The notes beneath the pieces are model-generated. The model saw nothing but the letters and a program-made list of their open reading frames with translations. It was not told where the DNA came from and did no database searches. Positions 42,173 through 50,749 of a DNA stretch of 64,000 nt are shown piece by piece. Made by a program: the position numbers and the translations under genes. Numbering within the stretch: position 1 is the stretch's first letter; every line of letters starts with the position of its first letter. The stretch is from Fredinandcohnia onubensis (lineage in GTDB: Bacteria > Bacillota > Bacilli > Bacillales > Bacillaceae_L), in NCBI RefSeq assembly GCF_031181385.1, contig NZ_JAPSKV010000001.1, positions 620,001 to 684,000 of the forward strand. The letters are read 5' to 3'.

Positions 42173-43366
42173 ATGATGAAAACATATAAAGTTACCTTAT
42201 GGTTGTTATTAATGAATTTATTCATTGCCTTTTTGGGAATTGGCCTTGTCATCCCTGTATTACCAACGTTAATGAATGAATTAGGTTTAACCGGTACAAC
42301 AGTTGGCTATTTAACCGCTGTGTTCGCGATTGCTCAATTGATTGCCTCACCTTTTGCAGGTAAGGCTGTAGATAAATTTGGAAGAAAAATCATGATTGTC
42401 ATTGGCTTATTTATTTTCGGCTTCTCAGAATTCTTATTTGGGATTGGGAAAGAAATCGAGATTTTATTCATTTCACGTATTTTTGGTGGAATTAGTGCTG
42501 CATTCATCATGCCAGCAGTTACAGCATTTATTGCAGATATTACCACTTTGGAGACTCGTCCAAAAGCACTCGGTTATATGTCTGCGGCCATAAGCACAGG
42601 ATTTATTATCGGTCCAGGTATAGGTGGGTTTCTGGCAGAATTGGGAACGCGAATTCCCTTCTTTTTTGCAGGGGGACTTGGTACGATCGCAGCAATTCTT
42701 TCGATCATTTTATTATCTGAACCCGAACGTCAAACAGAAAATCATGAACAACCATCGGAAGAACAAGTTGGGTTTAAACGGATGTTTGCTCCAAAATATT
42801 TCATTGCGTTTATTTTAATTTTTATTACTTCGTTTGGTTTAGCAGCTTTTGAATCGTTCTTTAGCTTATTTGTGGACCACAAATTTCAATTTACACCAGC
42901 TGATATAGCTATTGTGATTACCGGTGGTGCCATTTTTGGTGCAGTGTCTCAAGTTCTTTTATTTGATCGGTTAACACGAATTTGGGGTGAAATTAAACTC
43001 ATTCGTTATAGTTTAATCTTGTCAGCCTTACTTGTCTTCCTAATGACCGTCGTTCATTCCTATTTCGCAATATTGCTCGTTACATTTATTCTGTTTGTCG
43101 GGTTTGATTTATTCCGACCAGCTGTTACTTCCTATCTTTCGAATAACGCAGGGAATGAACAGGGATGGGCTGGTGGAATGAACTCGATGTTCACAAGTTT
43201 AGCTAACGTTAGTGGACCCATTTTAGGCGGTATGCTATTCGATATCGATATCAATTATCCTTACTACTTTGCAACAGTGATACTTGCTATTGGGATTATT
43301 TTAACCTTATTCTGGAGGAAACAAGAAAAACGTGTAAACCAAGTAAAACCCAGTGTAGCTAATTAA
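42173..43366 (+). CDS. MFS multidrug efflux transporter (Bmr/NorA-like)
   Basis: A 397-aa drug:H+ antiporter with twelve membrane segments. Motif A is GKAVDKFGRKIMIV in loop 2-3, and the motif C region GFIIGPGIGGFLAE lies in segment 5. The N-terminus FLGIGLVIPVLPTLMNELG is like Bmr/Blt/NorA. RBS AAGGAG serves the ATG at 42173 or 42176. Regulated by the divergent MerR protein. Confidence 0.92.
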   Translation: MMKTYKVTLWLLLMNLFIAFLGIGLVIPVLPTLMNELGLTGTTVGYLTAVFAIAQLIASPFAGKAVDKFGRKIMIVIGLFIFGFSEFLFGIGKEIEILFISRIFGGISAAFIMPAVTAFIADITTLETRPKALGYMSAAISTGFIIGPGIGGFLAELGTRIPFFFAGGLGTIAAILSIILLSEPERQTENHEQPSEEQVGFKRMFAPKYFIAFILIFITSFGLAAFESFFSLFVDHKFQFTPADIAIVITGGAIFGAVSQVLLFDRLTRIWGEIKLIRYSLILSALLVFLMTVVHSYFAILLVTFILFVGFDLFRPAVTSYLSNNAGNEQGWAGGMNSMFTSLANVSGPILGGMLFDIDINYPYYFATVILAIGIILTLFWRKQEKRVNQVKPSVAN

Positions 43367-43393
43367 GTAAGACATATGAAAGTAAATATACGG

Positions 43394-43425
43394 GCACAAA
43401 GGGGTTTTCCTCTTTGTGCTTTTTT
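43394..43425 (+). terminator. Rho-independent terminator
   Basis: GCACAAAGGGG (43394-43404) pairs with CCTCTTTGTGC (43409-43419), one mismatch, followed by T. Confidence 0.85.
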
Positions 43426-43467
43426 ACAGGAATAAAGGATCATCTTTCATTTTTATCCAAACATCAT

Positions 43468-43518
43468 TTGACAATGAGAATCATTTTCATTTATAGTGTT
43501 ATTTGAGATACATTCTCA
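43468..43518 (+). promoter_or_regulatory. Fur-type promoter with two boxes
   Basis: TTGACA (43468-43473) and TATAGT (43492-43497) are 18 bp apart. The spacer holds TGAGAATCATTTTCA (43475-43489), 12-13 of 15 positions of the Fur 7-1-7 consensus. A second, weaker dyad TGAGATACATTCTCA lies at 43504-43518. An RBS, CGGAGGAA, and GTG at 43540 follow but open only a five-codon frame. Confidence 0.7.
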
Positions 43519-43632
43519 TTTGAATCGGAGGAACGAAGTGATATCCCCTTTTTAATTATCTCCCCATAATTAAACCTTAAATACGCCAGTTCCTCCACCT
43601 AAATGAAGATTGGTTTAGGGAAGGTGAATGTC

Positions 43633-44037
43633 ATGAAGCATCGCTTTGTATTATTAAAAACCAGTGTTATAGAAGTGGAATGTCCTTGTAGAAATTGTGA
43701 AGGATTAAAAAAAATAGAAGCTAAGAAAGGTACGGTACTAACCATAACTCCGGAGCGAAAGTATGTTGACAGCCTTGGTTGGTACGTGCTCATTGATGTT
43801 GATGAGAAATTCCAAGTATACATAAACATTCATGACTTTGAAAAATATTATTTTGAAAATATTTTCTGTTCGATTATAGATTTAGATCTGAAATTAAATT
43901 ATCTTGAATATAAACTTGATGAATCACTAGATGAAAGAAATGAAGAGGCTTTTCATATCCTGTCCAACGAAATGAGCGATCTGAACAAATTGAGAGAAAA
44001 AGTCATTCGAAGCATGGGTATTCAATATGAAGTATAA
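43633..44037 (+). CDS. Hypothetical protein with IDEAL-like C-terminal segment
   Basis: A 134-aa soluble protein. The first half has beta-rich text with a CPCRNC cysteine cluster. The second contains YKLDESLDERNEEAFHIL, which resembles the IDEAL domain of Bacillus regulators. An upstream in-frame ATG at 43603 has no RBS; the ATG at 43633 follows GGGAAGGTG. It is the first full gene after the Fur-type promoter and could be iron-regulated. Function unknown. Confidence 0.65.
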   Translation: MKHRFVLLKTSVIEVECPCRNCEGLKKIEAKKGTVLTITPERKYVDSLGWYVLIDVDEKFQVYINIHDFEKYYFENIFCSIIDLDLKLNYLEYKLDESLDERNEEAFHILSNEMSDLNKLREKVIRSMGIQYEV

Positions 44038-44066
44038 ATAGATAGGTAATACGAGGAGGAAATGAC

Positions 44067-44552
44067 TTGAGTATAGTAGAGGTAATAAATACCCGCCGGA
44101 ATATAAAGAGTTTTAAACAGGATCAGGTTGAAATGGAGCAAATTCTTAATTGGTTACAAGCGGGTACAATGGCTCCAAATCATCGAATGACTGAACCTTG
44201 GGAAGTGTATGTGGTTGGTCCAGAAACGAGGAGAAAGTTAAATCACAAAACGAATTTCTTCAATGCACCAGTTGTTCTTGCTGTATTATCAAGACATGGT
44301 GCATCTGATGTGGAAACGACTGAAAATGCAATTGCAACTTCTTGTTTTGTACAGAATTTCCTTTTAGCCGCTTGGGCTGAAGGTGTAGGTACATTCTGGT
44401 CATCAATGGCAAATGCTCAAAAAAACCGTGATATTCTAAGTGTCCCCGAAGGGTATGATGTTATTGGAGTATTTGGTGTCGGATATCCTGATGAAATTAA
44501 AGATGCAAAAGAAAGAACATCCATTCAAGAAAAAACAAAGTACCTTTCGTAA
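44067..44552 (+). CDS. Nitroreductase family protein
   Basis: A 161-aa FMN-dependent nitroreductase-fold protein. INTRRNIKSFKQD at the N-terminus is the family's phosphate-binding RR.I..F motif, and TMAPNHRMTEPWEVYVV follows. It is shorter than most family members but complete. The start is TTG behind GAGGAGG, 29 bp after the previous gene. A terminator follows at 44579. Confidence 0.87.
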   Translation: MSIVEVINTRRNIKSFKQDQVEMEQILNWLQAGTMAPNHRMTEPWEVYVVGPETRRKLNHKTNFFNAPVVLAVLSRHGASDVETTENAIATSCFVQNFLLAAWAEGVGTFWSSMANAQKNRDILSVPEGYDVIGVFGVGYPDEIKDAKERTSIQEKTKYLS

Positions 44553-44578
44553 AAGCTCATATTGTCACTGCTATCATG

Positions 44579-44615
44579 GTGCGTTGATCCCTAGGTGGAT
44601 TAACACACTTTTTTT
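44579..44615 (+). terminator. Rho-independent terminator
   Basis: GTGCGTTGATCC (44579-44590) pairs with GGATTAACACAC (44597-44608) with one mismatch and one G-T pair, followed by T7. Confidence 0.85.
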
Positions 44616-44770
44616 ATTTTAGTGATTAAAAACTCCTCATACTTTCAGGAAAATTTTAAGCTAATTGTAAATTGGACAAAATCAAATAATATAGTTGAGA
44701 TTATTTTCTTGAGTAAGTCTTCAGCAACAGATAGTATAGAGTTTGGGACATCAATAGGAAGGAAGACAAC

Positions 44771-45940
44771 ATGGATAAACGTATTTATTTTTTAATGATC
44801 ATATCCTTTATCATTGGGTTAGTTGAACTAATCATTAGCGGCATTTTAGATTTAATTGCAGAGGATTTAGATGTAAGTATCGGCCAAGTTGGTTTGCTCA
44901 TAACTGTGTTTGCTGTCATTTTTGCAGTTGCCTCACCCATTTTACTTGTCATGACAGCTAAAGTAGAAAGAAAACGGCTTACCTTAGTTTGCTTATATAT
45001 CTTTTTCATCGGCTGTATCGTAACCGTACTTGCACCGACTTTTTCAATTTTGTTTGTAGGAAGAATTATTCTGGCGCTGAGTGGAGCATTATTAATTATC
45101 TTGTGTTTGGTTATGGCACCTAGCTTAGTAGGAGAACAGTATAAAGGCAGAGCCATTGGAATTGTGTCAATGGGAGTAAGTGCTTCTTTAGTTTTAGGGG
45201 TGCCGATCGGACTTATCATGGGTAATAGTTTTGGCTGGAGAGCACCCTTCGTTCTCATCACGATTTTGACGGGATTATCCATCATCGGCGTACATCTATT
45301 AATGAGCAGATTACAACCGAAGCCTCAAATTCCGTTAAGGAAACAGCTTGCTACATTGAAAAATTACAAAATTACATTAGGACTTACTACGACTTTTCTG
45401 TATATGACAGGTCATACGATCATGTATGCCTATTTTAAGCCTTATTTAGAAACAACCACTGATTTTAACGCGACTTGGATTAGTGTCATCTATTTCATTT
45501 TTGGGTTTGCGGCAGTTAGTGGTGGAGGGCTTGGCGGTGTCCTGGCAGATTTATTGGGCTCAAGAAAAACAATGGTTATTTCACTAGTCATTTTTAGTGC
45601 TTTATTCTTTGTATTTCCATTTTCAGCAGATTTCTCTCTCGTGTTTTTCATCGTCCTAATTGTTTGGGGGATTCTCAGTTGGGCGATTTCACCGGCTATG
45701 CAATCCTATCTGATTGAAATAGCCCCTGAATCATCGGAAATTCAGCAAAGCTTGAATAACTCAGCCCTTCACTTAGGTGTTGCTGTCGGCTCCGTAATTG
45801 GAGCTGGAATCGTTGATACACTTTCAGTTACAGTAAACCCATTTGCAGGCGGAATCTTCATTATCTTATCACTCATTACAGTCGTCATTTCTGTTAGGAG
45901 CAAAGAAAAGGATACGTATAAAACAAGGAGCGCAATTTGA
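44771..45940 (+). CDS. MFS transporter, DHA1 (AraJ/YdhP-like)
   Basis: A 389-aa twelve-TM major facilitator. SFIIGLVELIISGILDLIA opens helix 1, MTAKVERKRLTL replaces a classic motif A, and VLGVPIGLIMGNSFGWRAPF is the motif C-like helix 5. Related proteins export arabinose-like sugars or drugs; no substrate is indicated. RBS AGGAAGGA. The stop codon lies within the terminator stem. Confidence 0.88.
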   Translation: MDKRIYFLMIISFIIGLVELIISGILDLIAEDLDVSIGQVGLLITVFAVIFAVASPILLVMTAKVERKRLTLVCLYIFFIGCIVTVLAPTFSILFVGRIILALSGALLIILCLVMAPSLVGEQYKGRAIGIVSMGVSASLVLGVPIGLIMGNSFGWRAPFVLITILTGLSIIGVHLLMSRLQPKPQIPLRKQLATLKNYKITLGLTTTFLYMTGHTIMYAYFKPYLETTTDFNATWISVIYFIFGFAAVSGGGLGGVLADLLGSRKTMVISLVIFSALFFVFPFSADFSLVFFIVLIVWGILSWAISPAMQSYLIEIAPESSEIQQSLNNSALHLGVAVGSVIGAGIVDTLSVTVNPFAGGIFIILSLITVVISVRSKEKDTYKTRSAI

Positions 45941-45963
45941 ATTCATTCAAGTTGTGCTCTTTT
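45928..45963 (+). terminator. Terminator overlapping the MFS stop codon
   Basis: A 14-bp stem (45928-45941 with 45946-45959, G-T pairs allowed) includes the last codons and TGA stop of the MFS gene, followed by TTTTA. Confidence 0.8.
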
Positions 45964-46068
45964 ATATTCTATGGAAAAAAATGCTAGGATACAGAAGGAT
46001 TCTCGAAACGAATAGGAGAATAGGTAATAAAAGCAATGGTTTAACTTTACTAATGAAAGGATAGAAAA

Positions 46069-46521
46069 ATGAAATTAATCTCCATAAAAGAAAATCCAGA
46101 ACATATGAAAAGTGCCATAACCTATATTCAAAGCAAATGGGCAAGTGTACAAAGCCTGAAGGTATATGAAGATTGTATTGAACATTGCATTTCGAGCCCA
46201 AACCCCTTGCCGCAATGGTATCTTTTGATGGACGAAGAAAAAATAATTGGATGCGCAGGCCTTATTACAAATGATTTTATAAGCCGAATGGACCTGTATC
46301 CTTGGGTTTGTGCGGTATATATTGAAGAAGAGTATAGAGGAAATAATTATGGGTCACTCCTGTTAGAGCGAGCTAAAAACGATGCGAAAGCAGGAGGTTT
46401 TTCAAACTTATATCTTTGCACAGATCACATTGGTTTATATGAAAAATATGGGTTCAACCATATTGGTACAGGCTATCATCCGTGGGGGGCGAGTTCACGT
46501 ATTTACTCAGTAGCTTTGTAA
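46069..46521 (+). CDS. GNAT family N-acetyltransferase
   Basis: A 150-aa acetyltransferase. The acetyl-CoA loop is EEEYRGNNYGSLLLERA (motif A, R-G-x-x-x-G type), with YEKYGFNHIGTG as motif B. Substrate unknown. RBS GAAAGGA. The VOC gene follows after 35 bp and may be in the same transcript. Confidence 0.87.
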   Translation: MKLISIKENPEHMKSAITYIQSKWASVQSLKVYEDCIEHCISSPNPLPQWYLLMDEEKIIGCAGLITNDFISRMDLYPWVCAVYIEEEYRGNNYGSLLLERAKNDAKAGGFSNLYLCTDHIGLYEKYGFNHIGTGYHPWGASSRIYSVAL

Positions 46522-46556
46522 GTGATCTAAATTTAACCAAGGAGGTAAAGTGCTAT

Positions 46557-46934
46557 ATGACCAAATCACTTTTAAAAGGGATGGAAGGTGTATTTATCCC
46601 AGTAAAGGACCCGAAAGTATCCGCAAAGTGGTATGAAGAAATACTTGGCTTTAAATTGCTTTACATGGAGGAAGAAGCTGCGGTTATGAAGATTTCTGAA
46701 CAGGCACAGACTGTAGTATGTCTAGTTCGAACCTTCAATCATCAACCCATGACGTTTCCGGAAAATAACTTTGGTGTCGGAAAGTATTATAATTTCATCC
46801 CTGAAGACATTGAAGAAACTTATAAACTCTTACTTGAAAAGAATGTAAAAGTAAACCCAATCGGTGGAGAAGGTACAACAAGATTCTTTACCTTCTACGA
46901 CCCAGACAACAACCCATTAGGAGTTTGCCAATAA
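46557..46934 (+). CDS. VOC family (glyoxalase-like) protein
   Basis: A 125-aa vicinal oxygen chelate protein. Typical modules are GVFIPVKDPKVSAKWYEEIL at the N-terminus and FTFYDPDNNPLGVCQ at the C-terminus. A frame from 46482 overlaps the GNAT gene and lacks an RBS; the ATG at 46557 has AAGGAGGT. The stop is three bases before a GGGACA palindrome. Confidence 0.85.
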   Translation: MTKSLLKGMEGVFIPVKDPKVSAKWYEEILGFKLLYMEEEAAVMKISEQAQTVVCLVRTFNHQPMTFPENNFGVGKYYNFIPEDIEETYKLLLEKNVKVNPIGGEGTTRFFTFYDPDNNPLGVCQ

Positions 46935-46937
46935 AGT

Positions 46938-46956
46938 GGGACAGTGTACCTGTCCC
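46938..46956 (+). repeat. GGGACA palindrome, copy B
   Basis: GGGACAG-TGTAC-CTGTCCC gives a perfect 7-bp stem, directly after the VOC stop codon and between two convergent genes. It matches copy C in this core. Confidence 0.75.
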
Positions 46957-46965
46957 TGAGTCTCA

Positions 46966-47406
46966 TCACCAATAATAGATATAGTGTTTGATATCATTTT
47001 CTACTGCCATCCCAACTTTTTCGTATAGAGCCTGCGCTTTTGTGTTGGACAGGCCTGTTTCTAATGCAATAAATCTTGCATCGTGTTGTTTTGCAAAATT
47101 AAATGCACGTTCCATTAATTTTTCAGCGATTCCATGTCTACGATAGTTTTCAATAACGTATAAATCATTTAAAATAAATGCTGGTTTCATCGCAACAGAT
47201 GAAAATGTTGGATACAATTGCGTAAAACCCACACACTGGTCGTTGATTTTCGCGACAAATAAGATGGACTCTTCTTTTAAAAGACGTGCTTTTAAAAATT
47301 GTTTTGAAGCCTGAATATCACTTTGTTGATTATAAAATGTTCGATAGTCATCGAATAACTGTGCCACTAAATCTAAATCTTCTGCTACTAATTGTTCGAT
47401 TATCAT
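46966..47406 (-). CDS. GNAT family N-acetyltransferase
   Basis: A 146-aa acetyltransferase. The acetyl-CoA loop is ENYRRHGIAEKLMERAFNFA and the C-terminal motif is ALYEKVGM. The ATGs at 47412 and 47406 are both possible; GAGGA is better spaced for 47406. It diverges from the MocR-type regulator, which may control it. Substrate unknown. Confidence 0.87.
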   Translation of the reverse strand: MIIEQLVAEDLDLVAQLFDDYRTFYNQQSDIQASKQFLKARLLKEESILFVAKINDQCVGFTQLYPTFSSVAMKPAFILNDLYVIENYRRHGIAEKLMERAFNFAKQHDARFIALETGLSNTKAQALYEKVGMAVENDIKHYIYYW

Positions 47407-47511
47407 AACCATTCCTCATTTCCTTTAATTTATGTATAATTATAGAAAACGAATTGACATTCAAAAAGATACAATAATAACCTTTTTTTGCATGTCAGAA
47501 AGGTCGATTTC

Positions 47512-48894
47512 TTGCATCATTTTATATTCCCATTCAACCAAACTCAGCCAAAATATATACAAATATACGAACAATTTAAGGAAATCATTGAGAGTAAAAA
47601 GATTCTTCCAAATGAACGCTTACCTTCAATTCGTTCCCTTGCAGATAATCTTCATGTAAGTCGAAATACAACATTGCAAGCGTATGAATTATTACTTGCT
47701 GAAGGGTATATACGCTCTGAAGAAAAGAAAGGTTATTTTGTAAATCAATTAGAACCGTTCTTTATCAATCAAACAATAAATACAAGGCTTCAACCCAAAA
47801 CCATAAAACCCAAAAGTAATACAATTGATTTTAGAATAGGTGCAATCGATCAGGAGCACTTCCCTATGAAAAAATGGCGCCAAATTTCAAATGCGATTCT
47901 AAAACAAGGCAATAGCTATACATATGGACAGCCTTTTGGAGAAGATTCGTTCAAAGCTGAAATTGCTAATTATCTGCTACAAGCAAGGGGTCTTCAAATA
48001 AAACCTGAACAAATTGTTGTGGGTAGTAACACCCAGCAATTATTATTACATCTTAGCTTCTTATTAAAAGATATGTTCTCAAGTATCCTTTTAGAAAATC
48101 CAGGATACAATGGTGCACGAGAAGTGTTCAAATTACAGGAATTTCAAATTGAAGCAATCACTGTTACAAAAAATGGGGTAGCTACGGAAGAACTTTCACA
48201 AAAAGAAAGTTCATTATTTTACGTGACTCCCTCTCATCAATATCCTTATGGAACTGCATTATCGATTCAACAGAGATGGCAATTGATTCAATGGGTACAT
48301 CAAAGACAAGGCTACCTAATTGAAGATGATTATGATGGTGAATATCGATATGGGCAGAAAACTCTCCCAGCACTAGCTTCTCTAGATGCAAGTCGTGTTA
48401 TCTATTTAGGAACATTTTCAAAGGCATTTTTACCAGCCATTCGGCTTGCTTATATGGTTTTGCCTGAACCATTATTGACTTCTTATAGCGCAAAATTTGG
48501 TCAATTTGAACATAATGCTTCGTTGTTGCATCAGCTAACCATGACGGAATTTATGAAATCAGGTGAATGGGAAAAGCACATTAAACGAATGAGGAAAGTG
48601 TATAAAGGAAAGATGCAGTTCTTAGTGGAACAGCTTAAGGTGATATTTTCTGAACGACTTGAAGTTATTGGTACAAACGCTGGCCTTTATGTCATGATTA
48701 AAGTCAACACACCATATAGTGAAGCAAAATTAATTGAAAAAGCATTAAAAGAAAATGTAAAGGTTTATCCAGCGAGTACCTTATTTATAGAAAATCATAT
48801 AGTACACCCGCACTTACTTTTAGGATTTGCGAATCTCACATCTCAGCAAATTCAGAATGGATTATCACTATTAAAAAAAGCTTGGGAAATATAG
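47512..48894 (+). CDS. MocR/PdxR-type regulator with aminotransferase domain
   Basis: A 460-aa chimeric regulator. An N-terminal GntR winged HTH (PKYIQIYEQFKEII, then NERLPSIRSLADNLHVSRNT) is linked to a fold-type I aminotransferase-like domain. The PLP lysine is in GTFSKAFLPAIRL and EDDYDGEYRYG is the aspartate motif. The TTG at 47488 is open, but the TTG at 47512 has AAAGG and gives the usual family start. MocR proteins often control neighbouring genes; the divergent GNAT is the candidate. Confidence 0.88.
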   Translation: MHHFIFPFNQTQPKYIQIYEQFKEIIESKKILPNERLPSIRSLADNLHVSRNTTLQAYELLLAEGYIRSEEKKGYFVNQLEPFFINQTINTRLQPKTIKPKSNTIDFRIGAIDQEHFPMKKWRQISNAILKQGNSYTYGQPFGEDSFKAEIANYLLQARGLQIKPEQIVVGSNTQQLLLHLSFLLKDMFSSILLENPGYNGAREVFKLQEFQIEAITVTKNGVATEELSQKESSLFYVTPSHQYPYGTALSIQQRWQLIQWVHQRQGYLIEDDYDGEYRYGQKTLPALASLDASRVIYLGTFSKAFLPAIRLAYMVLPEPLLTSYSAKFGQFEHNASLLHQLTMTEFMKSGEWEKHIKRMRKVYKGKMQFLVEQLKVIFSERLEVIGTNAGLYVMIKVNTPYSEAKLIEKALKENVKVYPASTLFIENHIVHPHLLLGFANLTSQQIQNGLSLLKKAWEI

Positions 48895-48898
48895 CAGT

Positions 48899-48925
48899 GG
48901 GACAGTGTACCTGTCCCTGTGTCCC
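48899..48925 (+). repeat. GGGACA palindrome, copy C
   Basis: GGGACAG-TGTAC-CTGTCCC, followed by TGTGTCCC, starts four bases after the regulator's stop codon. The 27-bp extent matches copy D and, on the reverse strand, copy E. Confidence 0.78.
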
Positions 48926-48988
48926 GTATTGTAAAAATATGGGAGTGAACTTATTGTTATATAGAATGGGTTGAAAGGAGAATGCCGA

Positions 48989-49500
48989 TTGAGTGAATGG
49001 AAAGATCTAATTAAGGATTCAAAAGCAAGATGGGAAGAGAATGCGGAACATTGGGATGATTATATGGGAGATGAGAGTAATCGATATCATCGAGAACTGA
49101 TTCGCCCTAATACTGAAAAACTATTAAACGTAAAAGAAGGCCAGACCATATTAGACATTGCTTGCGGAAACGGAAATTTTTCAAGGAGACTTGCGGAATT
49201 GGGAGCAGATGTTGTTGCATTTGATTACTTAATGGAAATGTAATCACTAGAAATAGTATTCAACTTTCAAACTATCTCACACCAGAAGCCTATCAAGCCA
49301 TTGGCATTAAAGGTCAGCGAAATCCACATCTCATGTTCCACCGCCCTTTATCGTATTATCACAATCTATTTTTCGAAGCTAATTTTGTGCTGGATGGTAT
49401 GGAAGAACCAAGCTTCCAAAATGAGACCGATAAATTTGATTGGCTTGATTCCACCTTTACTTATCTTGCGGTTTCGAAAGAGATGATTAAGAGGCAATAA
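48989..49500 (+). pseudogene. Class I SAM methyltransferase with internal deletion
   Basis: The N-terminal part (TTG at 48989, RBS AAAGGAG) reads WKDLIKDSKARWEENAEHWD and contains the SAM motif I, ILDIACGNGNFSRRL. At about 49230 the frame breaks and the next in-frame text, on another frame, is QLSNYLTPEAYQAIG and ends FTYLAVSKEMIKRQ at 49500, which is the normal C-terminal end. About 100 or more residues between motif I and this tail are missing. An internal deletion has inactivated the gene. Confidence 0.85.
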
Positions 49501-49572
49501 CGTCCCAATAGGGTTGGGTCTAATAAAGATAAGGTTTATAATGAATGTATGGATGGATAGGAGGAGAAAAGG

Positions 49573-49839
49573 ATGTACATAACAGACGAGGCGAAGCAAT
49601 TATTGGAAAAGTCAGGTGCTGTGGGAATTCGTCTTTACACAGTTCCGAGCGACGAACATGGACCGCAAATCGCTTTAGCGGTAGATGAACCACATGAGTT
49701 TGACCGTGTTCAAACGATTAAAGGAATCAAAGTAGCCTTTGATCCAAGTGTAACTGGAACGGAAGTTTTAACGTTAGACAAAGAGGAAACTGAACATGGA
49801 GTGGGATTGGTTTTAACTGGACCAGGAAGTTATTCATAA
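49573..49839 (+). CDS. HesB/IscA-like protein lacking cysteines
   Basis: An 88-aa protein with the A-type HesB-like fold pattern: ITDEAKQLLEKSGAVGIRLY, then DEHGPQIALAVDEP and IKVAFDPSV. The three conserved Fe-S-binding cysteines of IscA are absent; there is no cysteine at all. It therefore probably does not carry a cluster in the usual way. RBS AGGAGGAG. A rhodanese gene follows after 14 bp. Confidence 0.78.
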   Translation: MYITDEAKQLLEKSGAVGIRLYTVPSDEHGPQIALAVDEPHEFDRVQTIKGIKVAFDPSVTGTEVLTLDKEETEHGVGLVLTGPGSYS

Positions 49840-49853
49840 AAGGAGGAATGAAA

Positions 49854-50204
49854 ATGCCCCTTAAAAAGATTACACCTGAGGAGCTATTTCAGAAAATGAA
49901 TACTCAGGAAAAGGTTGTCCTTTTGGACGTAAGAGCAGAGGACAAGTACAATGATTTTCATATTGAAGGCCCATGTGTTGAAAGTCAAAACATTCATAAA
50001 GAAGAAATATATAAATCAGTAGAAAACAAGAATGAAGCGTTTGGGCCCTTACCAAAAGATCAAGAGATAGTCGTAACATGCACAACTGGAAACTCTGCTA
50101 CAAAATGTGCAAAAATCCTTTCAAATCAAGAATACAATGTTGCTGTTTTAGAGGGCGGAATTACGGCGTGGAAGGAATTTTTAAAAGCCAAAGAAGAATA
50201 TTGA
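49854..50204 (+). CDS. Rhodanese-like sulfurtransferase domain protein
   Basis: A 116-aa single rhodanese domain. Family marks are VVLLDVRAEDKYNDFHIEGP at the N-terminus and the active-site loop with cysteine in VTCTTGNSATKC. The ATG at 49854 is better spaced from AGGAGG than that at 49848. It lies beside a HesB-like gene, suggesting sulfur-handling. It ends at a strong terminator. Confidence 0.87.
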   Translation: MPLKKITPEELFQKMNTQEKVVLLDVRAEDKYNDFHIEGPCVESQNIHKEEIYKSVENKNEAFGPLPKDQEIVVTCTTGNSATKCAKILSNQEYNVAVLEGGITAWKEFLKAKEEY

Positions 50205-50210
50205 ACAACG

Positions 50211-50245
50211 AAATCGATCGCTAATGAATGGCGATCGATTTTTGT
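50211..50245 (+). terminator. Rho-independent terminator
   Basis: An 11-bp perfect stem (50211-50221 with 50231-50241) precedes a T run. Confidence 0.9.
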
Positions 50246-50364
50246 AACTAAATTTTAATGTCTGGATTTGATTTGTTCGCCCTTCATGATTGTATAATAG
50301 AAACATATATTTAGGTATGTAGTCCTCCTGTTTCTAAGTCAAGTATCTGAGGGGAGATGGCAAA

Positions 50365-50727
50365 ATGAGTTACGAGATGAGAATCGCGACGATGCTGGCT
50401 GATCAAATTGATGGTTTTATTCACTTCGTTCAAGAAAACTATGAAAATAAACATAAAACCTACATAGAAGGTCCGGATAAATGGTACCAAGTAAAGCTAC
50501 TAATAGAAGAATTTAAGTTTCAACTAAACGCATCCGAACTTAGAAGAATCAACCGATTTTCGTGGAATGAAAAGTACACAATCTTATTAGTTGATGATGT
50601 TCAAAAGGGCTTGGATGTGATTGATGAATACATCGAGAGAAACTACGGCGAGTTGTTTATGTTAACGGGCAGACTTCACACATTAAGGAGTTATTGTTCG
50701 TCACTTAAAATAAACCACCGAAATTAA
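50365..50727 (+). CDS. Hypothetical soluble protein
   Basis: A 120-aa, mostly helical cytoplasmic protein with the ATG behind AGGGGAG. Text such as IDGFIHFVQENYENKHKTYI and VDDVQKGLDVIDEYIE gives no family I can name. No membrane segment. A terminator follows within the last codon context (50712). Confidence 0.6.
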   Translation: MSYEMRIATMLADQIDGFIHFVQENYENKHKTYIEGPDKWYQVKLLIEEFKFQLNASELRRINRFSWNEKYTILLVDDVQKGLDVIDEYIERNYGELFMLTGRLHTLRSYCSSLKINHRN

Positions 50728-50741
50728 TCCGGTGGTTTTTA
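50712..50741 (+). terminator. Rho-independent terminator
   Basis: AAACCACCG (50712-50720) pairs with CGGTGGTTT (50730-50738). It overlaps the end of the preceding gene. Confidence 0.88.
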
Positions 50742-50749
50742 TGTATGTA

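Noticed and set aside
44785-45285. Minus-strand 166-codon frame opposite an MFS gene
   Set aside because: Antisense to a well-supported membrane protein; composition is the mirror of hydrophobic codons and no RBS is present.
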